This document shows positions 19,201-33,839 of a stretch of 64,000 nucleotides of DNA, piece by piece (positions within the stretch are counted from its first letter, which is position 1; every line of letters begins with the position of its first letter). Below the pieces are notes generated by a model. The model saw only the letters and a list, made by a program, of their open reading frames with translations, did not search any database and was not told the DNA's origin. The stretch covers positions 1,178,001-1,242,000 of the forward strand of contig JAFFSR010000251.1 in NCBI GenBank assembly GCA_017163975.1. Direction: 5' to 3'. The position numbers and the translations under genes are program-made. This DNA comes from Anastatus disparis. Lineage: Eukaryota > Arthropoda > Insecta > Hymenoptera > Eupelmidae.

Positions 19201-22200
19201 TCTCCAAAATTATTTATCATTCTTTTAATTGATCTTTAATTGTGAGAAAATAGTTTAAAAAGCACTTGAAAAAGTAAGCAGCTCGCTTTTTTTTTCGATT
19301 GAAATTTTAAGAATTCGACTGGAAAAATGCAGTTGATTATCTTAATGAATCAAGCGTATATAGCAAACGAAATGAGCAATGCGCTCGCATTGGAATCTTT
19401 TGGAAGTGCGTTTAATGTTCGCGGGGATCAATTAGCCGATCCTTTATTTTAAGATCGGTGCATAAGTGAAAATAGCAATTAGTAATAACAATCATTTAAA
19501 TGGATTGAATTTAAATTTTATGATGCTTTTAAAATGACTTTTGCTTAAATTACAAACAGCTCAAACGGTAAGTTACAATCGTTATTATATTTTTCTTCTT
19601 TTTTCCCGATCATCAAATGAATTGTAATTTATTTTAAGATGCCGCATTGATACCGCTCAATCGAAGCTTTGATATTTCAGTAATTTTAAAAATTATTGCT
19701 GATTCAATCATATTGAAAATTATGTGAAAAAATAAGTGGTTTTGATGTTAAAATTTTTATTGTGGAATGGTATATATTGTCAATTCACTTTATTTAACGT
19801 TTTGTGACTTAAATTTATTCCTGTAAAGAAATTGCTCTGAAGAAATTTTGAAGATGATCTATGTTTATCAATAAGCGATTTGTGTATTAAAAAGATAGCT
19901 AAGAAATTTTTGTGTTTATTTTAGTTTTCTTAACTTTTATCAAATGTAAATAACATATTAACCGGTTATGAGATTGGAAAATATTAACGTTAATCTAATT
20001 CATATTTTATTTTATTTTTTCAATTTTCTTTTGCAAAATTAAAAAAAAAATGGAAAAATATAAGAGTTTAGTCCCGTAAACACCGTAATGTTAAAAAAAA
20101 AAAAAAAAAAACTAAATTTTTTAATTATAAGAATCATTTTGTTCATATCATTAAACAATAGATTTTTTTACAAGAAAAATCTTTAGTTCAAACATTAAAA
20201 AAAAGAATTCAAAATATCACGCATACATGTACCAATAATTTGGATAATACTCACATCATTATAATGCACATCTTACTTTAACCTCATCAAGTTAGATGAA
20301 CATAACGCGAAAGAAACGACATGCACATTAAAACCCATAAGAGCAAGTACATTTCATCACGCGGATCTACAATTCAGCAAAAACTAAAGAAATCTTTTCA
20401 TGCGGCCTATATCCCATTCTCTCTCTTTCTTGCTGCTCAATATAAACCATTTCACACACATGCATAACCCACACGGACATTATATTCATCCATATAATAC
20501 ATACACGCATGCACAAAGAGTACTCGGGAATTTTTTTATCCCTTTTTTTTTACAACTTGCAAATTAAACGTCGCGTATCTCCGCGAATCACTTTCTCGTA
20601 ACGAGGTCGTCTCCAGCTATTTTTAAAAGAGGCCTATAAACGTGCATGTACGTGTATATATGTAAAACACATCTCATCCAAAGCTCTCGCGTTTACGCGT
20701 GTTTTTTTAAATTTTTCTTTTATTTATTATATTATAAGAAGATGCGGCTTGATATTAGCTATGTGACCAAGCGTGGCTTTAGGTCGTACAGGTCATTCAC
20801 AAATACATCCTCTCTTGCATTGATAGTAGAGTTCAAGATTGTATACGCGCTGTGTGATTTCTCGAGAGGCCTTGGCTACCGTCGTTTCATCTTTTTTTTT
20901 TTGTTATTTGTTGATTACTTTTTTTTGTAGGTACTTGAACGGTTCATTGCACTTTTATTTTTGTATAGAGTGGATTGACCGAAAATCAATTGTTAAAAAT
21001 ATCAATGATAATTATAACTTTTTTTAATGTTCTTATTTGGAAATCTTTGAAATCTTATAATTGCAATTCCTAATTAAAGTGATATTTTTAATTACAATGC
21101 GAAAAAGATATCAATATCTTTGATAACCCATGTTACGTTCATAATATTGATGTGTATCAAATTTGTTTTATCATTACTTTTGGTATTACTCGTTTCAAAT
21201 TAATATTTTTATTAAAATACGAAATAAAATTTAATTTTAAAAAAGGGAAGAGACATTCGAATATGAGTCATTATTGCCTATATAGAATCTAGATGAACAA
21301 TAATAATTTAAAGAATAGTGAATATTTCAATTATAATCGTCGAAAATCTGTTATCTCATTGATCAAATTAATTTTTAGATTATTTTATTTAATTAAAATA
21401 TCGTTCCGTGAATTGCGCTAAAACGTAAAAAAAACTTTATCCTTGCAAACATTATAAATGACGTAGACATAAAATTGTATAAGTAAGTCATCTTTCTCCT
21501 CGACAATCGGGCTGTTTACCTTTTTAACGAAAGTGCAAGAACGAAGTTTTATAACATGTGCGCGTATGTGTGTATGTGTGTAACGAATGCAAAGTCAACA
21601 CTCAATTTCTTTTTTATCTGTGTATACACATATGTACCTATACGTTTATGCAAAAGAAAAAAAAGAGATCTAAAAGAAAAGTAAATTTGTCTATGCCTTA
21701 TCATTTCTTTACGCAAACATAAACATCTTTTATACTTTTAAGAACTTTGTTGTTTGTTTACAGAGATTCGATACATATGTACATACAAAGAGGCTAGATA
21801 AGACAAAGTCAAAAAGAATATGAAAAAAAAATAATAAATGCGCTTTTTGGAAGCTCTAAACTTTTTGCAAACTTTAATTAGCATATCTCCTTGTCGATAA
21901 TGAGAGAAACGACTAATCTTCGTCGGTCTGATAAAGTTTGAAAAGGTGACAGGGTCACGACTGTTCTTTAAACGCAAATATAATACGTTTCGAGAATTTT
22001 TTTCATTTCTCGAAAATAAATATAATTTTTTTAAATTATCGCTAATCTTGACTTTGCCATTCATGATATTTATTCGTTTCAAATTTACAAGTATCAAAAA
22101 AGAATTTTGTTTTCAACCCGCTAACTGTATTTGATTACTGTAGCAGGGAAACTACTTTTAACGATAATCAATTGTAATTGATTAAAAACTAATCGGAAAA

Positions 22201-25200
22201 TTTTGAGAAAATTTCAATTTAATATTCATATGAAAAAGAATATATTTTTACTGGAAAATGTCATTAGTAACACTAAAAAGCACAAAGAATGAAAAAATTT
22301 TCAAATTCCTCTTTTGGCCTTAAAATTTTATAAAAAAAAACTTTTTATTATAAATTTAAAACTTGATGCTCATAAAAAGGTTACAGTGTATGGGTTAGTA
22401 CAATATACGTATATTTTAAACATTAATATAAAATGAAATAAAATTCTCAAAAGATTTGTATTTTTGACATGAAAAATCCTCGAGATAGTTTTAGATTTGA
22501 ATTTGCTCTACCAAACAGACAGACGCACAGTTAAATATAAATATGAGGAATAAAAAAAAATAGTATACACCAGATTATATATAGTTGCATGCAAGTATAA
22601 GACACATTAGAGATTTGTTCTCCAGATCAAGCTATACATCGCGAGTTCGCGAGCTACCCACGGATTCTAGTAATGGAATGCGAGCAAGTATATAGATACA
22701 CGACGGGGTTTATGCGCGGGTAGCTTATATATGTATACTCTTACTGTTTAAAATTTCAGATGATGTAGTTGTCTAAACATCTGTACGAAGAAAATTGCTC
22801 TGTTGCAAATGAAAAAGGAAAGTTGTAGCTTTTATTTCTTCGCTCCTTTTTTTTTTCATGCTTATCGATGATACTATTAATGATTTATGTATGAAGTGAA
22901 TGTATTACGCGTTGAATCGAAATTAATTATTGTCATTTCTATTTTGAAATTTAAATTTATGCACTCCTTAGAATATATAAATTATAATAAAAAAAATTTG
23001 GAGTAAAAGTTTAATTGAAATATTTAATAATAATTTTTCATCGTTCTTACACATTGTGTATACGGAATAAATTGAAAAATCTGACGATCGCTTGTTGCAC
23101 TAAACATTATCTTTTATTAGTCTTTTAACGCGCTCTCTCACGCTTGTATATCTTGAAGCTTTTGCTTTATGTGCTCGGCCGAACGGATTTTGAAATCGAC
23201 ACTACGTTATAATCGGTACGATTTATAATACAGACACAGCTTTTTTTTTAAAATGATATTCATCATTCATTATTAATGATTTTTCAAAACAAAAATATAT
23301 TGACCCGATCAATATTTCAGTTGCAGACATGTGTATGTAAAGGACCCGAACATATATACAAAATATCATTTTATTTAACGCACTTTGGTACATAACCGAC
23401 GTTACCTTTAAAAATGATTACTTTACTGTTCGCATTATTAATTACAAAATGCTGGCTTTCTTTGATTGGATTTTTTTCTGCAAGCCTTTCAAAAAGGTCC
23501 TTATAAATGTTGCATTTAATTTGATCTCATGTCGGTGACTGAGTTTATTTTGTAATTATTGTACGTAAATATTAAACTACTGTATGTATTAAAAAAAAAA
23601 AAGTGCAACTAAATATACATTGTATCATCGTATAAGATAAACTTGTCGTTAAACTAATTGGTAAAATAAAGATATATATTCAATTAACCTAAAGATATAC
23701 AAAAAAAAAATTTAGTTTAAGGTTTGATAATCAAAATAAAAATACAATTTTATGAAATCGTGAAAAAATAACTGCATTTTAAGTGAATTATTTTTTTGGA
23801 TTTCGGATAAAATGTTGAATATTATAAGAAACTACGAGAAATATAAGCACGTTTTTGAAAGACATTAAATTACATTTAACGTTGAAAAAAAAAATTCAAT
23901 ACAAACTATGTCCAACTGATAAAAATGTATTTCATTTCATTGAATATACTGAATTAAAATGAATAATGTGTCAGTTATCGATCAATCAGTTTAGACGTTA
24001 TCTATTGCTAGAAACAATTTTCAAGAAACACAAGAGATTCGTGTACAGTGAAATATGAATTTCATTCGAAAAAGTATTTTAAAGAAAACGAAATGCTTCC
24101 AATATGTATATAACGTATTTATAAGCTCATTATATTGATAACATTTATCACCCTTATCTCTCTGAGATTATTGCATCGTTGACACTTCGGTTCGCCAATA
24201 CAGAATGTTAATTAACAGTGATTTACATATAGTAAAAAAATTTAGAAGCACGAAATCAGAAAATTTTTTTTTTCCTTCAATTGGAAATTTTTATTCGTTA
24301 TATACAAAGTATTTGTTCATGAAAACGATTTGATAATTGAATTAGATGAAATGCATATATTGTTACAACATAGAAATCATATGATAAAAAAATTTTTAAC
24401 TTTTAATCTAATCTAATGATATTTATTATTAATTTCGAGTTACATTAACATTAAATTCTTTCATCAAAAAATATCTTCAATAAAACAAAAATGTATTTTA
24501 ATCTAAAAAATAAGATAAAACATCTAATCTTGACTTTATTTCCTGTTGTCTCATAGACTACGAACGCGGGGGTTTTCTCTATTATATCAACTCATCGCAT
24601 CATTTTGTCCTCCATCCTTAGCTATATACAATCCGTCCTCTTAATCGCGTCGCGACACCACACGTCGCGTTTCGCATGTATATACGTATACATATTTTTT
24701 TCCGGCTTTAACATAGAGTATTATTACATTGCTGGTATTACGTCATTGTTCCACGCATACTTACACGCTGAAAAAAGAGAGCAAACGAAGAACCCGCATT
24801 ACGAGATAGATTGCTTATCTACGTATACGTACATATATATGTGTCGCGTCGTCGTTTCTGCGCACTCTTGTGATTTACCGTGACAACTCTTTTCTCTATC
24901 TTACTTGTACTCTTTATTGTAAGCAGCTTTTACACACGTGGGCGCTGTCGTTACGTGGATTTAAAAAAACAAAAATTTATTTATTTATTTATTTTTTTTT
25001 CAATATTTTGAGCTCTTTTGGGAAAATGACCTAGTTTAAGAATTTAATGATTTAATTTCTCTGTGATAATTTAGACTATTTTGATTATAATACTTTATAC
25101 AAAGTGTTACGTATATTTCAAGTTATTTTTATATTTTACTATAGTAACAGTATAAATACCTGAAGGGAATGAAATTTTAATAGATGTATAAATATTAGAA

Positions 25201-25898
25201 AAATTAGCCATACAAGGAAACTAATAAACATATTCATTGTATTTTTAATGTTTACGTAAAGATAAGCGCATTAATTTTGATATTAGTTTGATAAAAAGTA
25301 TCCATATCAATTCTTTCTGTCTACTCGAAAATAATATTATTTGAAATTTTAAAATAATTTAGATTCATAAAATGTTAAGTATATGTTCATCTATAGAAGT
25401 ATAATATGCCATTAGAATAAGCAATTAGAATATAAAAAAATATTTATAATTTAATAAATAAAATATTCATAATAATAAAACACTCAAAATAACCAAATAA
25501 ATACTATTTCTTAATTTACAAAGCTAAGTTTGTCATTTGACGATCGATTAAAAGAATTAATTAAACAATTAATCAAGCGATAAAAGAGAGAATTTAATTT
25601 AATTAATCATAGTTAGACAAGATTGATCCTTGTACCTCTTCAGGCGCTTTATGGACAAAATATATATCGGTGGAATGAAAAAAATTTGAACAATGTATCG
25701 AAGTTTATGACTTTACTTATTTTTTTTTTCTTCTTTTTATTCGAGCGCGCGCTCGTATAACGTCCGTGTAAAAATTTGTAAGAACACTTACATAGCTTAA
25801 TAGGTCGAATGATCAATAACTGTTTTATTTACGTATAATACAATGCTGCTCATGCAATATACAACCACCAAAGAGACTTTCACTATGCGGGATTCTCG

Positions 25899-25932
<34 letters not shown>

Positions 25933-27618
25933 GTACACGAGAGAGCGAATATAACGAACGCGCAAAGATTTTGTTTGTAAGTTGATTAGTCTTGATGATT
26001 TGGACTTTATATTTTAAAGCGTTCGCTCTAAACACCTGCAACCTCTGTGTGCCAATTCTCAATTAAAATCATTGCCTCGAAAACTTGCCGTTTCTCGGAT
26101 ATACGCTGAAGAATTTTTTTTTCTTTCTGCTTTAGATAGATACACATTGACATGTTTGATGTATCTCTTAATCGGTGAAATCTTTCGTGGCTAACGACTA
26201 ATCTGTTAAATATATTTTAATGATTTTTTTTTATTTTAATTAAATGTCTTACAAGTTTTACTTATAATGCAAATACATCCGAGAAGAATTATAGAGATTA
26301 TTTTTCGATATAAACAAATTTTTCATTAGCATTAAACAATTTTCAAGATTTCGCTACAATGATATTTATCAAACAATTTTCTACATATAGTTTTAACATT
26401 TAATTGATGGTATCGGTAATTGATTTAATTTAATTAATGGTTAGAAAATTCAAAAGAATATCTAAAATATCTCCATCCGTTCAATCTGATGGAAAAATAA
26501 ATGTGTAAAGAATTAATATTACCCGTGTCCGATCGAATCGCGGCTGTTTTCTACTTTCGTCTATATATTTCTTTAATTTGAAATTTTTAAGTTTCGATTA
26601 TTTATAGAAAATTTATTTTCACTTTATTTATTCGAATTGACAATAATGATGGAAGAACGCTAATAACATAATGTCAAAATGACTTTTATGATTTTGGATA
26701 ATTAGAGTGTAAAGTTTGACATGATTTAACAAATAAAAGAGAACGTAAAAGTGCAATTCGCAAATATTCCATCAATTAAAAAAAAAAAAAGGAATTTTTT
26801 TTTATCTTCCTTATTAAATGAAATATTGCCTCGAGCAAAGGACAATCCTCTTTTAATCAAGACCTAAATCATGCAACTAAATAAAGTCGAAAAGTTTATA
26901 TTGGCACGAAATTGCAATTAGCGAGTCATAAATCGTAATCATATGTAGATTTTTTTTTCTTACGTATTTATACAACGATCATAAAGAATCCGCAACTAAG
27001 CAATCTGCTGATGCACAAAAACGGAGAAATTCATCGGCACAACATTATGAAGAAAATTGTCCTCTCGTAAGATGATCTAAAGAAAAGAAAAATATGAAAA
27101 AAAATTCTTTTATTTTTCTTTTAAAACTTTAAAAGTTATTTAGAATAGGTAACATCGTGCTTGAGCTATTAATCGACGCGTAAATCAGTCTGGTCTACGT
27201 CCCAAAAGCATCAATTATACCGTTCTATCTATCTCTCTCTTTATGCCATAAGCTAAATTAGTCTCTCTTCGCTTTGAAGCTTAAGACACATAATAAATAC
27301 GAGTGTATAACACAAAACACGCGAGAGCAGTTGAATCTTCCCTTTATAGCACTAAAAAAACGAAGGAAAAAAGAAAAAAAATCGAGCGTAGAGAGTCGAG
27401 TTATACATAAATCCGGCATGCATCGCTTGCACGTGTGCACCTTTCTACCTTTCACCTCAAGGAAACAAAATTCATACGAGAGAGTCGGGGAAAGAAACGT
27501 TTTGCTCTTTACTTTTCGCTATGTACTCTTTTATATATATACGCAGATGCTAAGATCCGATCGGATATATATACGTATATCTGTGTTTATGGGAAAAAAT
27601 ATTACCGAGCATAGATTA
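16246..27618. other. AT-rich desert with microsatellites
   Basis: No gene can be supported over this stretch. The open frames are low-complexity (F, Y, K, I) or overlap on opposite strands. It holds short TA tracts (16986-17003 and 25900-25932), many A and T homopolymers, and a few GC-richer islands (16790-16900, 18120-18260, 22640-22730, 24590-24680). The islands at 16790-16900 (minus) and 18120-18260 (both strands) stay open in frame but lack convincing splice borders. It may be intergenic DNA or a giant intron. Confidence 0.5.
25900..25932. repeat. (TA)n microsatellite
   Basis: About 16 uninterrupted AT dinucleotides; a self-complementary tract prone to length change. Confidence 0.9.
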
Positions 27619-27800
27619 GATCATCAGTGGCTCAGTCGGTAGAGCGATGGATTCGTAATCTCGAGGTTTCGAGTTCGAATCCCGCACCACTGTACACTAC
27701 ATGTGCTTTGTTCACAAGCACACTGACAATCTCCGTCGCTAATTAGCATCGTAATGATAGCTGAAATACAACGACGTTAAATAAAATAAAAAAATAAAAA
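27619..27800 (+). mobile_element. tRNA-derived SINE, copy 3 (internal deletion)
   Basis: The head CATCAGTGGCTCAGTCGGTA, TTCGTAATCTCGAGG and GAGTTCGAATCCCG is intact. The next ~20 bp of the body (CTCTCGGCCGATTGATACAA in other copies) are missing, so CCCG joins directly to CACCACTGTAC. The tail is ACGACGTTAAATAAAATAAA. Confidence 0.87.
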
Positions 27801-30063
27801 CAATATGATGAAATCTACACTGGTGCTATGAATGATTTTTTGGAGTTTATATTATTTAGAATAGTTTCTTTTTACCAACTTAATCTTTATAATATTTTGA
27901 GATTCATGAAATTTTTTTTTTATTTATATATGCATTTTGTTAGCAGAAATTTTGTAATTCAATACATTAGATTTCAAAATTTTTCGGATTTTTCTTTTAA
28001 TTTTACATTAAAAAAATATAAAAAAATAAAACTTTTTTGAATTTTTTATTTTCAAACAAAAACAAAAGAAAATATTTATGAAATTTTGAGGAAAATAAAA
28101 TATTATTTCAAGTTTATTTATTTTACATTAAAAAAACAAAAGAACAAAAAAAATTTACAACAGCGCGTATTGTATTCATTCAGCTAAAACGATAATATCC
28201 AAGCTTTTGTATGACACGCTAACTTTTTGAAAAATCATAATTTTAAATTGCCTGATATACCGAAACTTGTTTGCGCTGCTTTTACGTGTTGTGCGCAATA
28301 AAAAAATTTGAAAATCTTATCAAAGGTACCACCAGGAAATCTTTGTCTTTTAATATTTAATTATCGCAATCTTAATGATGCCCTAAATCATTCGTGTCGC
28401 ATAAATAAATAAAAAAAGAAAAGAAGAAGTGAAAAAATAAAATATTTTTTCTTTTACTCTCGTTTCCGCGATCTTGCAATTTAAAGCATTAAATGGCCTT
28501 TTAAAGCAAACTCTCGTAATTAACAATGAGAAGCATAACACATCCAAACCAGCTTGCATGCCAAACCAATATATAATAAGAGTTTCCATCTCCTTTTGCT
28601 TTTCTTTTTTCTTTCTCTCTTTTTTATTCGAGCGCACGTGAGCCTTGAAATTTTGACACTTTAAATCTTCAGTCGAAAAATTAAACTCAACATTTTGCTT
28701 GATGTTCTTTCGCGTGTGCATTACGACAGTACAAATACGAGTTGCGTTATAGGAACATTTCCACGTTAAACGCGGTAAATTTATCACAGTTTTATTTATA
28801 AAGGATCGAATGCGTTTTTAATAAATTTTCAAAAATAAAAGATACTTTATCAAAAATTTTTTTTCTCACTTTTCACACGTCATTTACGTAATATATCTTC
28901 GGCGAGCACATTAAAATAAGTTTTTGAATAGGATATTTTGTAATTGAAATTTATTGAAATAATATCATACGTATGATCTACAATGCAACAACAATGTTTT
29001 TTTTTTTAAATTCAATTCAAAAATACAAGTAAGAGTTAAACTGTTACCTATTGTCTTTTTCATTACGTATTTATAAATATGATGTGATAACTGAATCTTA
29101 TGAATTCAAAAGATTGAACTTTTACCATTGAATAATAATGAAAGAATGCTATAAATTTAAAATCAATTAAAATTCTTTAATTTAAAAGTTAAGATATCCT
29201 TAAATTTGAAATATTTCACTAGAAAGATATATACGGAAGCCAGCATATATATGTATACAAACGCTCACGCAACATTACAGACCCCTGGAGCAAGGCATCA
29301 AGGCTAATTGCATTTTAATGCTTCAGTAAGTGGGTGGCAGCACCGATTGACCCTCGGGCCAAAAATTTAAAACTTCTCTCCTTTTTCTTTATTTCTTTTC
29401 ATTTTAACTTGCAATTGCTAATTGGCGTGCCTTATAACCTCATAGCCAGGGATTTTCCAGAGTTTCATTACCCTTTCTTTTTTTTTACGAGGATTTTTCA
29501 AATAAGGGCTGCATAACGGTGAATCTTTCGTCAAGGTAAAAGAGCTTATTTTTGGAGAATTTAAGAGAAAAAAACGATAGAAAGTACATAAATGTATAAA
29601 GCAATTACTCTGAATATGTCGGAGAAAATAGCCTTTTATAGTCTTCTTCCGGTTCACGTTAAATTCGAGTACTGTATACCGCTTTTTTAGTCAATCTTTT
29701 TTTTTCATTCTGTTGAAAGATGAGAAAAAAACGGCATATTAGCATGACGTGTATTGTGAGATCCAAGCTTTCATGTTAAACATGCAGTAAAGTTCAAACG
29801 ATGTATCCGATTTTTATATTCCTTTTTATTTTGGGAAACTTTTTTATTATTTTAAAAGCCATTTTAAGATAACATAAATTACTTTTTCTGCTAATTATAA
29901 ATTTTAAAACAAGAGAGCATCTTTTATTTATGTAGGAATTATATGAAATGAAAAAGAAACTTTCTTATCGTGGTCACATTTTCAAAAATGATATTCGGTG
30001 AAAAGTGTCTATATGAAATTCGATGTTACCATAAAAAAACTCACTGTCAATATATCGATACTA
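27801..30063. other. AT-rich non-coding stretch
   Basis: No gene supported. Frames at 28383-28787 (minus) and 29334-29657 are low-complexity and overlap on both strands. A 45-bp stretch at 29281-29325 has CAG before it and GTAAGT after it, but the pyrimidine tract is poor. Confidence 0.4.
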
Positions 30064-30590
30064 ACCAATAGAGTGTCAGAGTTCCGGATCACCGATCTTA
30101 CTCAAATTTTGGGAGATGATTATGGATGTATAAAAATGAAGAAAGCAAAAATTTTAGACTCCAACATTCAATATTTCTTTAGTTACGAGCAATTAAAGAG
30201 TGTCACTAGATAAGTTACTAGATTTTCAAAAACTTTTTTTAATTAAAAACCGAGCTCAAGTTGTTTTGAAATAGAGGTTATAGTCTATCGGAATATTAGT
30301 TTCTGTAAAGTTACAACGTAATAAAAATATGATCAAATTTTTATTACGTTTTTATTATTAATGTTTTGAAAAAAAATATTTTTAAAAGTTATAATTTTCT
30401 AGGTATATGTTAAAGACTTAAACCGTTTGAAAATCTGAGAACTTTTTCAACGACACTCTTTAATTGCCTGTAGCTAGGTAAATATTAAAATTGAAATCTA
30501 AAATTTTGATTTTTTTCATGATTATGCACCCAGAATTACTCTCAAAATTTGAGGAAAATTAGTGACCTAAAACGTTGATACTCTCCTGGT
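30064..30590. mobile_element. Diverged member of the 664-bp hairpin family
   Basis: The left half runs GTTCCGGATCACCGATCTTA, CTCAAATTTTGGGAGATGAT, AGTTACGAGCAATTAAAGAG and GTTACTAGATTTTCAAA, matching the order in the element at 10102. The right half gives the same landmarks inverted (TTTGAAAATCTGAGAACTTT, CTTTAATTGCCTGTAGCTAG, ACTCTCCTGG). Total length is about 527 bp. The ends have drifted, so the TTA target cannot be confirmed. The 71-codon frame at 29998-30213 crosses into this element and is not a gene. Confidence 0.75.
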
Positions 30591-30635
30591 ATACCATAAG
30601 CTTATAAACTTCTTAAAATTCACTTAATATTATCT

Positions 30636-31380
30636 AAAAATATTCTATATTATTTGTAAAACATTTACTGATGGATCTGAATGATACCCTAATTCAAAAA
30701 ACATGTTTTTTATAGGATTAATCTTCAAATTATTCTTTTTATTACTAATTAAAAGTTTATTAATTTAAATTATGATGAAATGCGATATGAATATTTTTCC
30801 CGGATATTTGGTTGATTCTATATTTGGTTTTCTCTTAATTATTCAAATTCCAACTCAAAAATACATAAAATGAGTTGTGCAAGATCAAAATATTTGATTT
30901 GATTTGCCCATTAATGAGATACAGTGATTTAAAATTAGATTTGAAAAACCGTAACCTCGAATATCTCGAAAACAAATTCATATTATTAGCTGTAAACAAA
31001 CTCATCAAACGTATAATTAAATTCTGTACCTTCGTAAAATTTAGAAAGCAATAGATTTACTCGAGTTATCGAAGATCACAGAAGCCTATATATTTCCTAG
31101 TGATCTAAAAAAGTCATCCAGAAACTATCTCATCCAAAAAAACCAAAAAAAAAAGTTGCGTTAGATCAAAATCGGTCGATCTGTTCTCAAGATGTAGCGG
31201 TACAAACACATCCGATTTTTCTAAAAATAGCCTGTTTTGATTTATAATTGCTCAAAACATTCTCTACAATGCTATTTTTAGAAACATTTTTTTCACAATC
31301 ATAAAGCTTCCTCCGCGAGGAGGCAATACACGAAAATTGAAACTTTCGCGTGCTATAACTTTCAAGAATAAAAATCAAGC
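30636..31380 (+). repeat. Dispersed repeat family, copy 1 (fullest)
   Basis: It contains ACATTTACTGATGGATCTGA, a TTCAAAAAACATGTTTTTTA block and TTACTAATTAAAAGTTTATT, then TATCTCGAAAACAAATTCAT. Further on come TCGATCTGTTCTCAAGATGT, a CTAAAAATAGCCTG block, and a 3' part with TTTTTTTCACAATCATAAAG and TTCCTCCGCGAGGAGGCA. The first part returns at 39155-39340, the 3' part at 40365-40445 and 62645-62770. No long open frame; the 63-codon minus frame at 31187-31378 is inside it. Family unknown. Confidence 0.6.
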
Positions 31381-33839
31381 TACCGAGCGCTGGATATAAT
31401 TATTTTCTTTAATTTTTCTTAAAAGAAACGTAATAATTTATAAAAAGGTACTCATAAAATACGTAAAATGTAAGATTACCTTTGATAAATGTACTTTTTT
31501 TGCGAAGACGAAGAGAAAAAAAAAGAAGTACTTATTTCCATAAAAGGTGCGGTCGCGTAATGATAATTTGTACATCAAATTAAAAAATAAAACGTTCTTA
31601 GCCCAATTTTTTTCTGGTAGTTAATGTCAATGAGAGAATTAAAAAAAAAGAGCAAATCAATGATACAGTACGACTTAAAAAATTTCGGCTCACTTCCATA
31701 AATTTTGAAAAAGACATTTTAACGTTTTAAGGAAAGTTTTTATTACTTTTCAGAGATTTTTTTGTTGTTTGTATAAATCATTTTTCACGTCAATTAAAAT
31801 TATACTCAATTGCAATTAAGATTTTAAACAAATGACTCCGTGAAATTGTATCATTAACTTTGCAATTTTCAATTATTTAATAATCTTAATATTTTAATAT
31901 TTTTTTTTTACAAAAATTATTTAAAAGAACATCAAATTAATTAACGTGCGACGACAATTTAAAGAAAGAGATTTAAAGCTGTAAAATTAAATCTACTTTA
32001 AACAATAATGTTTCACAAAGGAGTTTAAAAACTATATAAAAAAAAACAAATGGTTCTTTTATATTTCACTGACATGTACTTATGACGTATAGTCGCAATA
32101 GCTCGTAGTTGTAAAAAAAAAAAATCAACGAAATAATACGTAATGCGTGACCGGCAATATTTAACTTAGCCAAGCGTGTCTTATTTTTGTGCGCTTGTAT
32201 TCCCTCTAAAACGCCATTCTAATTCTTTCGCGCTTGCGAGCCAGGAGCGCGTGTGCGCATTTTAAAATTGATGAACATTGCCTGAATTATCCATTAAGTT
32301 AATTATTGCATTTAAATCATTCTCCTTTTTTTTTTCTTCTTATTTTTAAACGTTAAAAAAAAGGCACGTTCTTTTGTATTTGCAATAACATATAATGAAA
32401 TAACAATAGGATCAACTTATTATGAATAATTTTTGATGAATTGTCGGTTACACGAGATTCTTTTAGCAATGAAAAAGAAACAAAAGTTTAATCTTTAATA
32501 AAACTCAAGCGTACATTTATTATGTCGAAGGAAAAAAACAATAACATTAATCATTAACGTTTTAACAAGTTACGTGATTGACAACATTGGACTTTATTTT
32601 CTATTATTGCACTGCGCGCGCTGCTTTTTTTTTTAGAAATAAAATTTATTTGTAATAAGATTCTATTATTCTTGGCTTTAATCACTTTGGATTGTTATTT
32701 ATACACTCGTGATACCGTTGATGTTCTCGGAATACTTAGGATATATGCATGCATTCTTTTGTTCGGATGGAATTTACATGCCGAGATATTAGATTCGTTT
32801 TATTACTTTGTGCATTATGTTGGGTACTGAACAATTGGCACTTATATTTATTTACATACGAGCTGAAGTAGCGGTGACAAGTTTAAATTAGACTGGAATT
32901 TTTATTTTTGGAAAATTACAGATCTATTTAAATTTAAATATTTCTATTAATAGGAACAATCAATAAATGACACTTGAATTACTTAATCATCATTCTGATT
33001 TCTAATTTATACGATCAAAACTCTCTAATACGATCTGTCATTCGTTTGGAAAAAAACCTAATTTCTTTCATGAATTAATATTTCCATAGCAGAAAAATTC
33101 TAGTTCAAAATAAAATTTTCCTTGATTTTATTATCTCGAATTCTGAACTACGATGCCGAAATCCAATGTTTAATCATGCGACGATTTGATTCCTTCCACA
33201 AATTAATATTCTAAAAAAAATCTAAAAATAATCTGATTTAAAAATAAAAAAATAATCTTTTATATTATATTTTTGACATATGACATATGACGTACAGTTT
33301 GTTACTTTACATAATTGCAGTCAACGACCTTCGGTATCTTCGGCCATAAAATAAGTCATAAAGCACGAGAGCGCCAAACCGCAGTGACATAATTAATACG
33401 ACTTCTTAGCGCTGTATATAAAGCGCGATAAAAATCAAAAAGGGTCAATAGGCCCGAGGCAGGAAAAGGCGCCTGTTTCAGATTGTTCGGCATACAAATT
33501 GATGGAATAGTATATATTATTTATCTCTTCCTTCTCTTTACCCTCGAGCGCACGATAATTTCACCTAAACATTACGTATCTTATTAAATATTTTGATTGA
33601 TTATGGTATTGGTAAATCATATTAAAAATATAAATTTTTTATTTTAATTTTATCAATTTATAAAAAAAAAATTTAATGATTTTCAAAAACTATGGAAAAT
33701 TTGTTCAAGGTTAGGTTGGTTCATTTGTAAATATTAGAAGCACTTAGTTGTTTTTAAAATTTTTAAATTATTTTATGTATTAAAATTTAAATATTTTTGA
33801 AATTAAATCAAGACTTTTGTTTTTTCCAGAAATAAGTGT
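31381..33839. other. AT-rich non-coding stretch
   Basis: No gene. A GC-richer patch at 33325-33480 includes a TATA-like TGTATATAAAGCGCG (about 33413-33427) followed by GGGTCAATAGGCCCGAGGCA, but no coding region follows, so a promoter call would be guesswork. The rest is A/T-rich. Confidence 0.4.

Noticed and set aside
21738..22097. 119-codon minus-strand frame with a possible membrane segment
   Set aside because: The hydrophobic run is a TTTTTT/AAAAAA artefact, a plus-strand frame overlaps it, and no family is recognised.
28383..28787. 134-codon minus-strand frame
   Set aside because: K/E-rich and F-rich segments come from simple sequence. No splice signals, motif or balanced composition.
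29281..29325. 45-bp micro-exon between CAG and GTAAGT
   Set aside because: Poor pyrimidine tract, very short, and the peptide gives no support.
33413..33427. TATA box TGTATATAAAGCG
   Set aside because: No transcript start signal or coding region follows; TATA-like words are common in this AT-rich DNA.
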